The notes: a model not told the origin generated them from the letters alone. A DNA stretch of 64,000 bases from Paracoccus xiamenensis (GCF_011308835.1 NZ_JAAOHY010000002.1:248001-312000); one strand, 5' to 3'; shown: positions 24,843-33,879, counted from the first letter of the stretch. Numbers and translations are program-made.

Positions 24843-25466
24843 GTGAAACGTTACCAGGAACTTTTTCTTGTCATCATTCTGTTTTTATTGTCTGTCCCAA
24901 TTCAACTTATCGTTGCATTAATTCTGCGCCTGCAACTCGGGGCGCCAGTAATGTTTCGTCAAGTTCGGGCCGGAAAGAACGGTAGTAATATCGTTGTGCC
25001 TAAATATCGGACAATGACCGACGCGCGCGATGCCAGCGGCCAGTTACTGCCGGATGCCCTGCGCCAAACCCGGCTGACCCGTTTGATCCGGCGATTGCGC
25101 TTTGATGAACTGCCGCAGCTTTGGCTGGTCCTGCGGGGTCAGATGGCGCTGGTGGGGCCGCGCCCGCTGCTGCCGGTGACGGTCGCGGATTTCGGGGCGT
25201 TGGGAGAGTTGCGTAACTCCGTCGCGCCGGGGGTGACGGGATGGGCACAGGTGAATGGAAACACCCGCCTGTCCAATACCGAGAAACTGGCCCTCGATCT
25301 TTGGTATGTCGGCCATCGCAGCCCCGGCCTCGACCTGCGGGTGATGGCGGAAACCGTGCTTGTCCCCCTGCGCGGCGAGATCCGCGACCCCGACCGCCTG
25401 CGTGATGCGACTGAATGGGTAAGGGCGCGTTTCGGCGGGGTGCTGGAACAGGCGGGTGCGGCATGA
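24843..25466 (+). CDS. Initiating phosphoglycosyl transferase (small PglC-type)
   Basis: At 207 residues, this has a single N-terminal re-entrant hydrophobic segment (LFLVIILFLLSVPIQLIVALIL), then QLGAPVMFRQVRAGKNG, FDELPQLWLVLRGQMALVGPRPLL with the catalytic Asp-Glu pair, and PGVTGWAQVNG. It transfers a sugar-phosphate from a UDP-sugar to undecaprenyl phosphate, the first step of repeat-unit assembly. The small PglC form prefers di-N-acetylbacillosamine-like or other amino-dideoxy sugars. The GTG start at 24843 has no strong ribosome binding site. It overlaps the formyltransferase gene (ATGA). Confidence 0.92.
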   Translation: MKRYQELFLVIILFLLSVPIQLIVALILRLQLGAPVMFRQVRAGKNGSNIVVPKYRTMTDARDASGQLLPDALRQTRLTRLIRRLRFDELPQLWLVLRGQMALVGPRPLLPVTVADFGALGELRNSVAPGVTGWAQVNGNTRLSNTEKLALDLWYVGHRSPGLDLRVMAETVLVPLRGEIRDPDRLRDATEWVRARFGGVLEQAGAA

Positions 25467-26374
25467 GGACGGCTTTCATCGGTGCTGTCGAAGGCTCTGC
25501 CGTTGCGCTGTTGTCGCTGTGCGATGATGGGCAGGAACCTGATCTGGTGGTGACCCTGCCGCTGGAAAAGGCGGGTTCGCATTCGGATTTCGCCGATCTG
25601 GGTCCGATCGCGCAGGCCCATGGGATCGCGCTTCACCGTACGGCGCGCAGCGACGATGCCGGCCTGATGCAGACCCTGACGGAATTGCGGCCCGATCTGA
25701 TCATGATCATCGGCTGGTCGCAGCTTGTGGGTGCTGAGATGATGGCCCTGCCGCGGCTGGGTGTGCTGGGCTTTCACCCCGCGCCCTTGCCGCGGATGCG
25801 GGGACGCGCGGTGATTCCGTGGCAGATCCTGACCGGCCAGCGACAGGGCGGGGCGACGCTGTTCTGGATCGGCGAGGGGGTCGATGACGGCCCCATCGCC
25901 GCGCAGGCGCTGTTTGATATCGACCCCGAAACCATCACCGCCCGCCAGCTTTACGACCGGTCGGTTTCGGAAATGGCGACGATGCTGCCACCGCTGTTGC
26001 GCCGCATCGCCACGGGCGACGTCCCGGCCACCCAGCAGGACCACGCCCAGGCCAGCCTCTGTGCGCGCCGCCGCCCCGAGGACGGCCGCATCGACTGGAC
26101 CCGCCCCGCCGCGGAAATTGAGCGGCTAATTCGCGCCGTCGGTCCCCCCTATCCCGGCGCGACCACCACGACGATGCAGGGTGATGACATCACCATCACC
26201 CGCGCGAGGCTGCACCCCCGCGGCGACTATTTCGTCGGGATGCCGGGCCAGGTGCAGGAAATCAGCGACGACTTTGTCACCGTCATGTGCGGTGACGGGC
26301 AATGTCTGGATCTGCTGGCCTGGCAGGGCGAGGGCACGCTGGGGCGGCATTCCACTTTGGGGAGGGGTCTATGA
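25463..26374 (+). CDS. N-formyltransferase (methionyl-tRNA formyltransferase-like, sugar type)
   Basis: The protein is 303 residues. The core carries LIMIIGWSQLV, FHPAPLPRMRGRAVIPW (the HP-x-LLP-x-xRG-type folate site, with an Asn/His-Asp catalytic set) and the DDGPIAAQ Asp, followed by a C-terminal domain like that of formyltransferases. It uses N10-formyl-tetrahydrofolate to formylate an amine. Its place in an EPS operon with a DegT aminotransferase and a 4,6-dehydratase in the locus points to a sugar N-formyltransferase (VioF/FdtF-like) rather than tRNA formylation. ATGA overlaps join it to both neighbours. Confidence 0.85.
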   Translation: MRTAFIGAVEGSAVALLSLCDDGQEPDLVVTLPLEKAGSHSDFADLGPIAQAHGIALHRTARSDDAGLMQTLTELRPDLIMIIGWSQLVGAEMMALPRLGVLGFHPAPLPRMRGRAVIPWQILTGQRQGGATLFWIGEGVDDGPIAAQALFDIDPETITARQLYDRSVSEMATMLPPLLRRIATGDVPATQQDHAQASLCARRRPEDGRIDWTRPAAEIERLIRAVGPPYPGATTTTMQGDDITITRARLHPRGDYFVGMPGQVQEISDDFVTVMCGDGQCLDLLAWQGEGTLGRHSTLGRGL

Positions 26375-27057
26375 CCGGGCTGATTGCAAATGATGGCCCG
26401 GTGCTGGTCATTGCCCCCCATCCCGATGATGAGGTGCTGGGCGTTGGCGGCACCATGGCGCGGCTGTCGGATGCCGGCGCGCAGGTGCATGTGGCCATTG
26501 TTACCACCGGCCGCGCACCTCGCTTTGACGCCGCTCAGGTTGCTGCCGTCCGGGCCGAGGCCGCCGCAGCCCATGCTTTGCTGGGCGTGGCGGAAACGCA
26601 TTACCTTGATTGTCCGGCGGCCGAGCTGGGCGAATATGCCCATGCCGACCTGAACCGGGCGATTTCGCAGGTCGTCAGCCTGGTCCAGCCGTGCACCTTG
26701 TTCGTGCCCCATCCGGGCGATATCCATCTGGATCATCAGCTCAGCTTCCTGTCGGCACTGGTGGCCTCGCGCCCGTATCAGCAGGAATATCCGGCCCGGA
26801 TCTTCGCCTATGAAACGCTGTCGGAGACCAACTGGAATGCGCCCTATCTGACGCCGGGCTTCCTGCCCAATCTGTTCGTCGACATCTCGGACACGCTTCA
26901 GCGCAAGCTCGATGCCTTTGCCCAGTTCGAAAGCCAGCAGAAGCCGGCGCCGCATGAACGCTCGGTCGCGGCGTTGACGGCGCTGGCGACGCTGCGCGGC
27001 GCCACCGTGCATCGCCACGCGGCCGAGGCCTTTATCACTGTCAGGATGGTGGAATGA
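26371..27057 (+). CDS. PIG-L/LmbE-family zinc deacetylase
   Basis: The protein is 228 residues with the zinc motif APHPDDEVLGVGG (AHPDDE type), TTGRAPRF, and the downstream HPGDIHLDHQ His motif. The family removes acetyl groups from GlcNAc-containing molecules. Within the operon it could expose an amine on an N-acetylated sugar that the adjacent formyltransferase then modifies. It could also serve bacillithiol-like chemistry, which is less likely here. Start ATG 26371 overlaps the formyltransferase stop, and its own stop overlaps the aminotransferase start. Confidence 0.88.
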   Translation: MTGLIANDGPVLVIAPHPDDEVLGVGGTMARLSDAGAQVHVAIVTTGRAPRFDAAQVAAVRAEAAAAHALLGVAETHYLDCPAAELGEYAHADLNRAISQVVSLVQPCTLFVPHPGDIHLDHQLSFLSALVASRPYQQEYPARIFAYETLSETNWNAPYLTPGFLPNLFVDISDTLQRKLDAFAQFESQQKPAPHERSVAALTALATLRGATVHRHAAEAFITVRMVE

Positions 27058-28229
27058 TGCAGCGCCCGCAGACATGGCCGGTCTTTGACGATGAACAGAT
27101 CGCGGCAGTGACTGAGGTGCTGCGCTCGGGCAAGGTCAATGCCTGGACCGGCCCCGACGTGCGCGCGTTCGAGGATGAGTTCGCCGCCCATAACCGCAGC
27201 GCCCATGCGATCGCGATGGCCAATGGCTCGGTCACGTTGGATGCGGCGCTGCGGGCGCTGGATCTGCAACCGGGGGACGAGGTGATCGTCAGCCCGCGCA
27301 GCTTCGTCGTTTCGGCCAGTTGCGTGTTGCTGGCGGGCGGGCGGCCGGTCTTTGCGGAAATCGACCGTGACAGCGGCAATATCACCCCCGAAACCATCGC
27401 CGAACAGATCACCCCGCGCACCCGCGGCATCATCCCCGTCCATCTTGGCGGCTGGCCCTGCGACATGCCCGCCATCATGGAGCTGGCCGGCCAGCATGGG
27501 CTGTGGGTGATCGAGGATTGCGCCCAGTCCCATGGCGCGCAGATCGGCGACCGACCACTGGGCGGGTTCGGGACGCTGGGCTCCTATTCCTTCTGTCAGG
27601 ACAAGATCATGTCCACCGGCGGCGAAGGCGGACTGATCGTGACCGATGACGAAGCGCTTTACGACCGGATCTGGAGCTTCAAGGACCACGGCAAGGATCG
27701 CGCATTGGTCTTTGCACCGAACCCTGCGCCGGGCTTTCGCTGGCTGCATGCCGCAGGCCCCGGCACCAACCTGCGCATGACCGGCCCATCCGCTGCCATC
27801 GGCCGGGTACAGCTGCGCCGGCTGCCGGAATGGCAAGCGATCCGTGCCGCCAATGCCGGGCGGCTTGCAGCGGCGCTTGCGGCGTCGGACGTGCTGCGTA
27901 TCCCGCAGCCACAGCCGGGCATGACCCATGCGTGGTATCGCTTCTATGCCTATGTGCGGCCTGATCGGCTGGCCCCGGGCTGGGATCGCGACCGCATTCT
28001 GGCCGCAGTGAATGCGCGCGGGCTGCCGGTATTTTCGGGCAGCTGTTCGGAAATCTATCTTGAACAGGTCTTCGCCGCCCCCGGTAACCACCCGAAGGCG
28101 CCTTTGCCCATCGCCCGAGAGCTGGGCCAGACCAGTCTGGCCTTTCTTGTCGATCCGACCTGGACCGAGGCCGAACTGGACGCGGTTTCCACCGGTCTGC
28201 TGGAGGTATTGTCCGATGCGCAGGGCTGA
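27054..28229 (+). CDS. DegT/DnrJ/EryC1/StrS sugar aminotransferase
   Basis: This 391-residue PLP enzyme has the fold-I layout: WTGPDVRAFEDEFA, NGSVTLDAALRAL, GDEVIVSPRSFV, the Asp155 region VIEDCAQSHGA, and the PLP Lys184 in CQDKIMSTGGEGG. It transaminates a keto-sugar nucleotide. The likely substrate is the 4-keto-6-deoxy product of the dehydratase at 15761-17812, giving a 4-amino-4,6-dideoxy sugar that the upstream formyltransferase could cap. It is the fourth gene of the coupled operon. The response-regulator gene follows after 47 bp. Confidence 0.9.
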   Translation: MMQRPQTWPVFDDEQIAAVTEVLRSGKVNAWTGPDVRAFEDEFAAHNRSAHAIAMANGSVTLDAALRALDLQPGDEVIVSPRSFVVSASCVLLAGGRPVFAEIDRDSGNITPETIAEQITPRTRGIIPVHLGGWPCDMPAIMELAGQHGLWVIEDCAQSHGAQIGDRPLGGFGTLGSYSFCQDKIMSTGGEGGLIVTDDEALYDRIWSFKDHGKDRALVFAPNPAPGFRWLHAAGPGTNLRMTGPSAAIGRVQLRRLPEWQAIRAANAGRLAAALAASDVLRIPQPQPGMTHAWYRFYAYVRPDRLAPGWDRDRILAAVNARGLPVFSGSCSEIYLEQVFAAPGNHPKAPLPIARELGQTSLAFLVDPTWTEAELDAVSTGLLEVLSDAQG

Positions 28230-28276
28230 CCTTCACATCGTTCCGTACCGCCACCCGGTCCGAAAGGAGGGGGGCG

Positions 28277-29332
28277 ATGGATAGTCTGCACCCCGTCCGG
28301 CGTCGGCGGATCATGGTCTGCACCGCCGACCCGGAACTGCAAAAGCGGGTCGGCGCGGGCCTTGCGCAGCATGGTTTCAGCGTCGCTGCAGCTCAAGATC
28401 ACGCTTTCGCGCTGAACATGCTGCACGACCGCACCCCCGACGCGATGCTGTGTGATCAGACGCTGCCCGGCCATGACGGCATGGCCCTGTTGCAGCAGAT
28501 CCGCCGCGAGCGGCATGACCTGGCCGATATGCCGATCATCGTGATATCGGAATTCGGCGCGCGCGCCGATATCGTCGCGGGCAAGTTGGCCGGGGCCGAT
28601 GACTATCTGGCCAAACCGGTGGATATCGACCTGCTGGTCGCATCGCTGGAAACGCAGCTAAGGGTAACTAGTCGCGTTCGCGAGGCCGCCATTGCCCGGC
28701 ATGAGGCCGGGCACGGCTCGCCCCGGCTAGAGGCGCTTCAGGCGCTGTTGGACCGGTTATCCTTCGGCATCGAACTGTTCGATTCTTCTGCCCAGTCGAT
28801 TTTTGCCAACCGGCTGGCCCGCAACCTGTCGCGCACCAATTCCGAGGCGATACGCGCCTGGATCCTGCGCCATACCGTCCCTGGTGGCCGGGGGGCAGGC
28901 CGATTTGAGCGGATGCGGCCGGGGGTGCTGGACTTTCGCATGGTCCCGACCGGCGTGTCGCGCAGCAATGCAGCCCAACATCTGTTCGTGGTCACTCTGG
29001 CGCTGACCGATCCTGACGATGCCGATCCGATCTTTGCCGCCGCGATCTTTCCATCGGCCCATGGCGGTGCATTGGGTGGCCGGTTGGTCGCCGATGCCAT
29101 CGGGCTGACCCCGACCGAAACAAAGCTGGCTGGCCTGCTGGCCGAGGGGCTGCGGCTGGACCAGATCGGCGAGCTGATGGGCATCGCCAAGCCAACGGTG
29201 AATTACCACCTGCGCAACATCTATCAGAAAAGCGGCGCCTCGCGGCAATCGGACGTCATCAACCTGCTGCGCGCCGTTCATCTGGCCGAACTGCCGGGGA
29301 ATGGTCAGTCAGAGCCGCCGGCCGGTGGCTAG
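28277..29332 (+). CDS. Response regulator with LuxR-type DNA-binding domain
   Basis: The protein (351 residues) has an N-terminal receiver domain (about 11-130) with phospho-acceptor Asp60 (LCDQTLP), Ser91 and Lys113 (AKP). The acidic pocket keeps only Asp18. A PAS-like middle (about 150-260, GIELFDSSAQSIFANRLA) and a C-terminal LuxR HTH (about 280-335, LTPTETKLAGLLAEGL, then TVNYHLRNIYQK) follow. A strong ribosome binding site (AAAGGAGG) precedes ATG 28277. It sits at the end of the rightward EPS operon and probably regulates the locus. No histidine kinase is adjacent. Confidence 0.87.
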   Translation: MDSLHPVRRRRIMVCTADPELQKRVGAGLAQHGFSVAAAQDHAFALNMLHDRTPDAMLCDQTLPGHDGMALLQQIRRERHDLADMPIIVISEFGARADIVAGKLAGADDYLAKPVDIDLLVASLETQLRVTSRVREAAIARHEAGHGSPRLEALQALLDRLSFGIELFDSSAQSIFANRLARNLSRTNSEAIRAWILRHTVPGGRGAGRFERMRPGVLDFRMVPTGVSRSNAAQHLFVVTLALTDPDDADPIFAAAIFPSAHGGALGGRLVADAIGLTPTETKLAGLLAEGLRLDQIGELMGIAKPTVNYHLRNIYQKSGASRQSDVINLLRAVHLAELPGNGQSEPPAGG

Positions 29333-30501
29333 CGCTGCGGCGGTGCCAGCCGGTCATAGATCTCGGAGATCTGGCGGATATGGGTTTCCCGCCCATATTT
29401 CGCGGTGACATCCGAATGGGCGGCGCGGGCGATGCGGTCATACAGGGCGGGGTCGTCGATCAGCCGTTGCAACGGTGCGACAAAGGCCTGCGGGTTTTCG
29501 GGTTCGACCAGAAAACCGGTTTCGGCTTCGGTGATGGCCTCGGGGTTGCCGCCATGGGCGGTCGCGATGACCGGCGTGCCCAGATACATCGATTCGATCA
29601 GCGTGCGCCCGAAAGGTTCGTGCAGCGCCGTGACCAGATTGACATCGACCCCGGCCATGTAAGGGGCCAGTGGGCTGCGAAAGCCCATCAGGTGGATGTT
29701 GCCCGACACCCCCGACGCCGCTGCCCGTTCTTCGCAGCGGCGGTTCAGCGATGAATGGGTCTCGACCTCGCCGCCGAACAGCAGCCCATGGACCGGGCGG
29801 TCAGGCAGGACGCGGGCGATTTCGGCCACCGCCTCGACGAAGCGGGTGGGTTTCTTGCGTTCGGTCAGGGTGCCGAACCAACCCAGCAACAGGCTGTCTT
29901 CGGGCAGGTTCAGCTCGGCCAGAAGGGCCTTGCGGGCGGCGGCCTTGTCGGGAATGGCGGCGCTGAAATCAAAGGGGCTGCGCACCACGGTAAAGCGGTC
30001 ATCGACGCTGCGGATGGGTGCGGCGGGCCGCGCGAAATGGGAAACGCTGACGATCTGGTCGGACAGGATCGGCGCCAGCTTGTTTACGCCGAGGGCGCGC
30101 GGGTCCTGCCGGTGGTGCCAAAGGTGTTTGCGTCCGGCAAGGCGGGTGGGCAGCACCCAATTGGTGTGAATGCGCCCCTCGTTGGTATGGACGATCTGCG
30201 GGTCAAGCCGCCGGATTTCAGCCATCAACCGGCGCAGGTTCGCCAGCGCATAGCGCGCAAGCCCGATGTCGCCTTTGCGAGGGCTGTTGCGGCTGCGCAG
30301 CAAGGGCAGGTTTTCGGCCACCTCGAAGTCCAGTCCCAGATCGCCGGCATATTCGCCGACCCGTCCGGCGTGCTGGTGCAGCAGGATCATTGGCGTGAAA
30401 CGGTCGCGGTCCAGTCCCGCGATCAGATCCAGCGCCGAGACATGGCTGCCGCCAAGCCCCGTATTGCCCGCAAAAGGAAACAGGATGCGCGTGGGGGCCA
30501 T
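29329..30501 (-). CDS. Glycosyltransferase family 4
   Basis: At 390 residues, this has N-terminal ILFPFAGNTGLGGSHVSALDL and C-terminal LLGWFGTLTERKKPTRFVEAV and ALHEPFGRTLIESMYLGTPV motifs of retaining GT4 enzymes. It is the fourth GT4 in the locus and would complete a repeat unit of about five sugars including the one placed by the initiating transferase. Start ATG 30501 is chosen because AAGGA lies about 7 nt upstream; the ATG at 30507 is too close to it. It overlaps the 3' end of the response-regulator gene by 4 bp and diverges from the polymerase gene. Confidence 0.87.
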   Translation of the reverse strand: MAPTRILFPFAGNTGLGGSHVSALDLIAGLDRDRFTPMILLHQHAGRVGEYAGDLGLDFEVAENLPLLRSRNSPRKGDIGLARYALANLRRLMAEIRRLDPQIVHTNEGRIHTNWVLPTRLAGRKHLWHHRQDPRALGVNKLAPILSDQIVSVSHFARPAAPIRSVDDRFTVVRSPFDFSAAIPDKAAARKALLAELNLPEDSLLLGWFGTLTERKKPTRFVEAVAEIARVLPDRPVHGLLFGGEVETHSSLNRRCEERAAASGVSGNIHLMGFRSPLAPYMAGVDVNLVTALHEPFGRTLIESMYLGTPVIATAHGGNPEAITEAETGFLVEPENPQAFVAPLQRLIDDPALYDRIARAAHSDVTAKYGRETHIRQISEIYDRLAPPQR

Positions 30502-30625
30502 ATGCATTTCCTTCTGGCGAGCACAGCCTGACCCTAACATGCCCTGCGGCCCCGACAACCGCCTTGCGATATGGACAGGCGCGCAGCATAATTGCCGGGA
30601 TATCTTCAAGAACGGGTTCGACGAC

Positions 30626-31885
30626 GTGAGCGATTTTGCGTTTGCGCCCGAATTGACGGGTGCCCCGGCGGCGCCACGGCAATCCTTCTGGCGCGCCGAT
30701 GTGGTCCTGATGGCGGCGGCGGTCTTTCTGTCGCCGATCAACTATCTGCGCGCCGATTTCGCCTATATCACGCTGAGTGACGTGTTTCTGATGATGTCGC
30801 TGGTGGTCATGTATGCGCAGGGGCGGGTGCCGCTGGCACCGTTCGGGCAGGTTTCGATGGCGTGGTATTGCAGCGTCTTCCTGCTGGCCTTTGGGTTGCT
30901 GGTAAGCTCGGCCATCCGTGGGGATCTGGTCGCGGGGCTGACGGTGGTGGGGCAGTATTGTTTTTCACTGCTGGTGGTGCCGCTGCTGTTGCTGCAACGG
31001 TCTCGCGCCGAGGTTCTGTTTCTTATCAAGGTCTTCGTCGCCGCGATGGTCTTCGTCATGCTGCACGGCTCTTGGTATATGGAGTTTGCGCCCAAGGATT
31101 TCCGGTTCGTGACGCCAAGCGGTCGAATGTCCACGCTGGTCGAACGTGAAAATGCTGCCGCCGCGCTGGCGGCCATAGCCATTACTTTCAGCCTGTGGCT
31201 GTATTTTACTCGTGAAATCCGCCTTTTGATGCTGGTCGTGCTGACTGTGCCGCTGGCCTATGGTCTGTTGCAGACCGGATCGAATACAGGCTTCTTCCTG
31301 ACGGTGATCGGGGCGGTGTGTCTGGCTTTGTTCAGCGGTGCATTGCGGTTGCTGCTGGGCATGGCGATGACAGCGGGACTGCTGGTTTTCGTGACCATTC
31401 TCTGGGGCGAATATTTCCTGCCCGACATCTTTGTCGAGCGGGTGATGGGCGCGTTGGAGACCGGCAACATGGACGAGGCCGGCACTTTTTCAGACCGCAT
31501 GTATCTGATCCACGAGGCTTACGGTGTCACCCGCCGCACAATCTGGATCGGGTTGGGCGCGGACCAGTACCGCACCATCAGCGCGCATGGTGCGCCAGTC
31601 CATAACACCTATCTGCTGCTGCTGGCCGAGGGTGGCATCGTCAGCCTGCTGGGGCATTTCGGCCTTATGGCGACCGGGCTGATGATCGGCCTGCCGATGA
31701 TGCTGGCGCGCCAGACGCGTTGGTATGGGGTGCTGACCATCACCATCATCATCATGCTGGCGCTGGTGCAGAACGGCCTTGCGCATTTCTATGCCCGCTT
31801 CTGGGCGGTGCCGTGGTTTCTGGCGCTGGCGATCAGCCTTGCGCCCGCGGATGACACGGAAGACGAGGCCTTGCCTCAGTCATAA
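30626..31885 (+). CDS. Wzy-type O-antigen/EPS polymerase (O-antigen ligase fold)
   Basis: This integral membrane protein of about 419 residues has 10-12 helices and a large periplasmic loop between roughly residues 275 and 325 (from the membrane end FVTILWGEYF through DRMYLIHEAYGVTRRTIWIGLGADQY). That arrangement is characteristic of Wzy/WaaL proteins. It would polymerise flipped repeat units, completing a Wzx-Wzy-Wzc-Wza pathway. GTG 30626 is chosen; an in-frame ATG at 30539 would add 29 residues without a ribosome binding site. The 3' end overlaps the convergent sulfotransferase gene by 10 bp. Confidence 0.78.
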   Translation: MSDFAFAPELTGAPAAPRQSFWRADVVLMAAAVFLSPINYLRADFAYITLSDVFLMMSLVVMYAQGRVPLAPFGQVSMAWYCSVFLLAFGLLVSSAIRGDLVAGLTVVGQYCFSLLVVPLLLLQRSRAEVLFLIKVFVAAMVFVMLHGSWYMEFAPKDFRFVTPSGRMSTLVERENAAAALAAIAITFSLWLYFTREIRLLMLVVLTVPLAYGLLQTGSNTGFFLTVIGAVCLALFSGALRLLLGMAMTAGLLVFVTILWGEYFLPDIFVERVMGALETGNMDEAGTFSDRMYLIHEAYGVTRRTIWIGLGADQYRTISAHGAPVHNTYLLLLAEGGIVSLLGHFGLMATGLMIGLPMMLARQTRWYGVLTITIIIMLALVQNGLAHFYARFWAVPWFLALAISLAPADDTEDEALPQS

Positions 31886-32781
31886 CCATAACGCCGCATT
31901 CGTCCGCCGCTGATCCGTTCGACCTGCGCCCGCGCGGCGGGGGCCATGCGATCCTGCCAATTCAGATCGGGCCTCAGCGCCATTGGCCCCGACATGCGGA
32001 TGCGGCTGCCGGCAACCTGATGGCTGGCAGCGATCTGGGCGCCCTCGGCGATCGCTTCGGCGATGGTGCCAAGCTGCTGCCCAACCGCGATGCCCACGTT
32101 GTTCAGCACCGCTTCTGGCTGCGAGACGAGATCTTCATAGCGTAGCCGCAGGCCGTGACCGTCGGGCAGGCGCCGCATCAGCGCATCGGCCCCGGCATTG
32201 ACATAGTTCCAGCGCAGCGCCGTGCGCCATGCGGGATGAGCGCGGATCCGCTTTTGCACGCCGGCTTCGGTGTCGATCTTCATCGGCTTCGACATCGAAT
32301 AAGCCACCGCGCGCGGGTCGCGCACCAGATGGAGGACGCGGAAATCCACCCCCGCCGCCTGTGCCGCTGCCGCCAGCGCCAGCCCCCGGCCCGGCGATTT
32401 CGAGCTGTCCAGCAGCACCGGCCGCCCCGCATGGGCGGCGGTGATGCGTAGCAAAGCCAGCGTTTCTTCGCCGTAACGCCGGGCAGTCGCCCCGCCAAGG
32501 CTGCGCGCGGGGGCGAATACCGGCTCGATCTTCTGTTGCAGCTTTGCATGGGCCGCAGGGTCGACGCTGCTGGCCAGCCACTCGGCCATGATGCCCGACC
32601 ACAGCGGGCAGGCGCGGACGCGGGCGTGGCAGGCGCAGAATTCGTCATTCGGCCAGACATGGCGGCAGATCGTCGACATCTCTCCGGCGCCGAAGATGCG
32701 GGGATCGCTGCCCAGCATCATGTCCAGCAGGGTCGAGCCGCTGCGCCCGTAACCTGCCACGTAGATGATCTTTTCCAGCAT
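31876..32781 (-). CDS. Sulfotransferase family protein (second copy)
   Basis: At 301 residues, this contains VAGYGRSGSTLLDMML (5'-phosphosulfate loop) at the N-terminus and LVRDPRAVAYSM (3'-phosphate motif). Several Cys residues (CRHVW, CACHARVRAC) are near the front. It resembles the Sulfotransfer_3 group and is clearly different in sequence from the sulfotransferase at 18181-19020, so two separate positions may be sulfated. ATG 32781 is chosen because it places the PAPS loop at residue 8-15; upstream codons look non-coding. Confidence 0.85.
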   Translation of the reverse strand: MLEKIIYVAGYGRSGSTLLDMMLGSDPRIFGAGEMSTICRHVWPNDEFCACHARVRACPLWSGIMAEWLASSVDPAAHAKLQQKIEPVFAPARSLGGATARRYGEETLALLRITAAHAGRPVLLDSSKSPGRGLALAAAAQAAGVDFRVLHLVRDPRAVAYSMSKPMKIDTEAGVQKRIRAHPAWRTALRWNYVNAGADALMRRLPDGHGLRLRYEDLVSQPEAVLNNVGIAVGQQLGTIAEAIAEGAQIAASHQVAGSRIRMSGPMALRPDLNWQDRMAPAARAQVERISGGRMRRYGYD

Positions 32782-32834
32782 ATCTGCCCCGTTCTGACTG
32801 CCTCGCCAGCATGGGCCGAAGCGGACCGGGCGGC

Positions 32835-32867
32835 AAATGAAAACGCCGGGCAATCGCTTGCCCGGCG
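32835..32867 (-). terminator. Rho-independent terminator of the sugar ABC operon
   Basis: CGCCGGGCAA (32844-32853) and TTGCCCGGCG (32858-32867) form a perfect 10-bp stem with loop TCGC. On the minus strand it is followed by TTTTCATTTG. It lies just after the binding-protein gene that ends at 32895. Confidence 0.9.
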
Positions 32868-32894
32868 TGGTCGCCTGTCATCCGAAGGCCCGGA

Positions 32895-33857
32895 TCAGAA
32901 CGGGCTGTCGGGGAAGTAATACTGTTCCGCGTTCTCAGGCGTGATCAGCTGGCTGCTGATGATGTAACGCCCGGTCATCGGCGCGCTTGAAACGAAGTTA
33001 AGCGCCGTCATCTCGATCGCGGAGGAGATCAGCGCCGGCGGATAGGTCACGTTCACCGGCAGCTGCGGATCCTTGTCCATGATGCGCTTGATGATGTCCT
33101 TCATGCCAGCACCGCCGACGACGACCATCTGATCCTCGCGGCCGGCCTGGGCGATGGCTTCCAGAACGCCGATGGCCATGTCGTCATCGGCCGCCCAGAC
33201 GGCGTCGATTTCCGGGTATTTCGCCAGATAATCCTGCATCACGTTGAACGCGTCGTCGCGGTTCCAGTTGCCGTGCTGCATATCAAGGATTTCCTTGTCG
33301 GAACCTTCAAGCGCGGCCTGGAATGCCTCGACCCGTTCATTGTCCAGCGTGGTCGGGATGCCGCGCAGAACGACGATCTTCGCGTCCGCGTCCAGATTGT
33401 CGCGGAAATATTCGCCTGCGACGCGGCCAAAGGCAGCGTTGTCACCGGCGACATACAGGTCCTCGATCCCTTCTTCGGCAAGACCCCGGTCAACGACGGT
33501 GACGAATTTGCCAGCTTCCTTGACCTGCTTGACGGGGTCGGTCAGCGGATCGGATTCGAAGGGCAGGACCACCAGCCCGTCGATGTCGCGGGTGGCCAGC
33601 ATGTCCTCGATATCGGACACCTGCTTGCCGACATCGGGCGCGGTGGCCAGCACGAATTCGATATTCGGATAGGCCTCGCCCAGGCGAGCGATGGTGTCCT
33701 GCGCGTGCCAGTTCAGACCGCCCATGAAGCCATGCGTGGCCGAAGGGATGGACACCCCGATCACGACCTGCTCGGCGTCCTGCGCGAAAGCACCTGCGGT
33801 CATCAGCGACAGTGCCGCCGCCGCCACCGGCATCTTCAACATGTTACGACGTTTCAT
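32895..33857 (-). CDS. Sugar ABC transporter, periplasmic binding protein (RbsB-like)
   Basis: The protein is 320 residues with a signal peptide (about 1-24, ending GAFAQ). The mature part has the periplasmic-binding-protein type I fold: VVIGVSIPSATHGFMGGL, DGLVVLPFESDPL, VVDRGLAEEG and DAVWAADDDMAIGVLEA. It captures a pentose, hexose or polyol for the permease encoded next to it. The sugar is not determinable from sequence alone; the oxidoreductase and isomerase genes in the operon suggest an inositol-like or rare sugar. It is the last gene of the operon. ATG 33857 gives a normal signal peptide. Confidence 0.9.
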   Translation of the reverse strand: MKRRNMLKMPVAAAALSLMTAGAFAQDAEQVVIGVSIPSATHGFMGGLNWHAQDTIARLGEAYPNIEFVLATAPDVGKQVSDIEDMLATRDIDGLVVLPFESDPLTDPVKQVKEAGKFVTVVDRGLAEEGIEDLYVAGDNAAFGRVAGEYFRDNLDADAKIVVLRGIPTTLDNERVEAFQAALEGSDKEILDMQHGNWNRDDAFNVMQDYLAKYPEIDAVWAADDDMAIGVLEAIAQAGREDQMVVVGGAGMKDIIKRIMDKDPQLPVNVTYPPALISSAIEMTALNFVSSAPMTGRYIISSQLITPENAEQYYFPDSPF

Positions 33858-33879
33858 TACTTTACCTCCCAGATGACCG

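Noticed and set aside
25463..26374. Methionyl-tRNA formyltransferase (fmt)
   Set aside because: The catalytic framework is shared, but the gene is inside an EPS operon with amino-sugar genes and not next to def. A sugar N-formyltransferase fits better.
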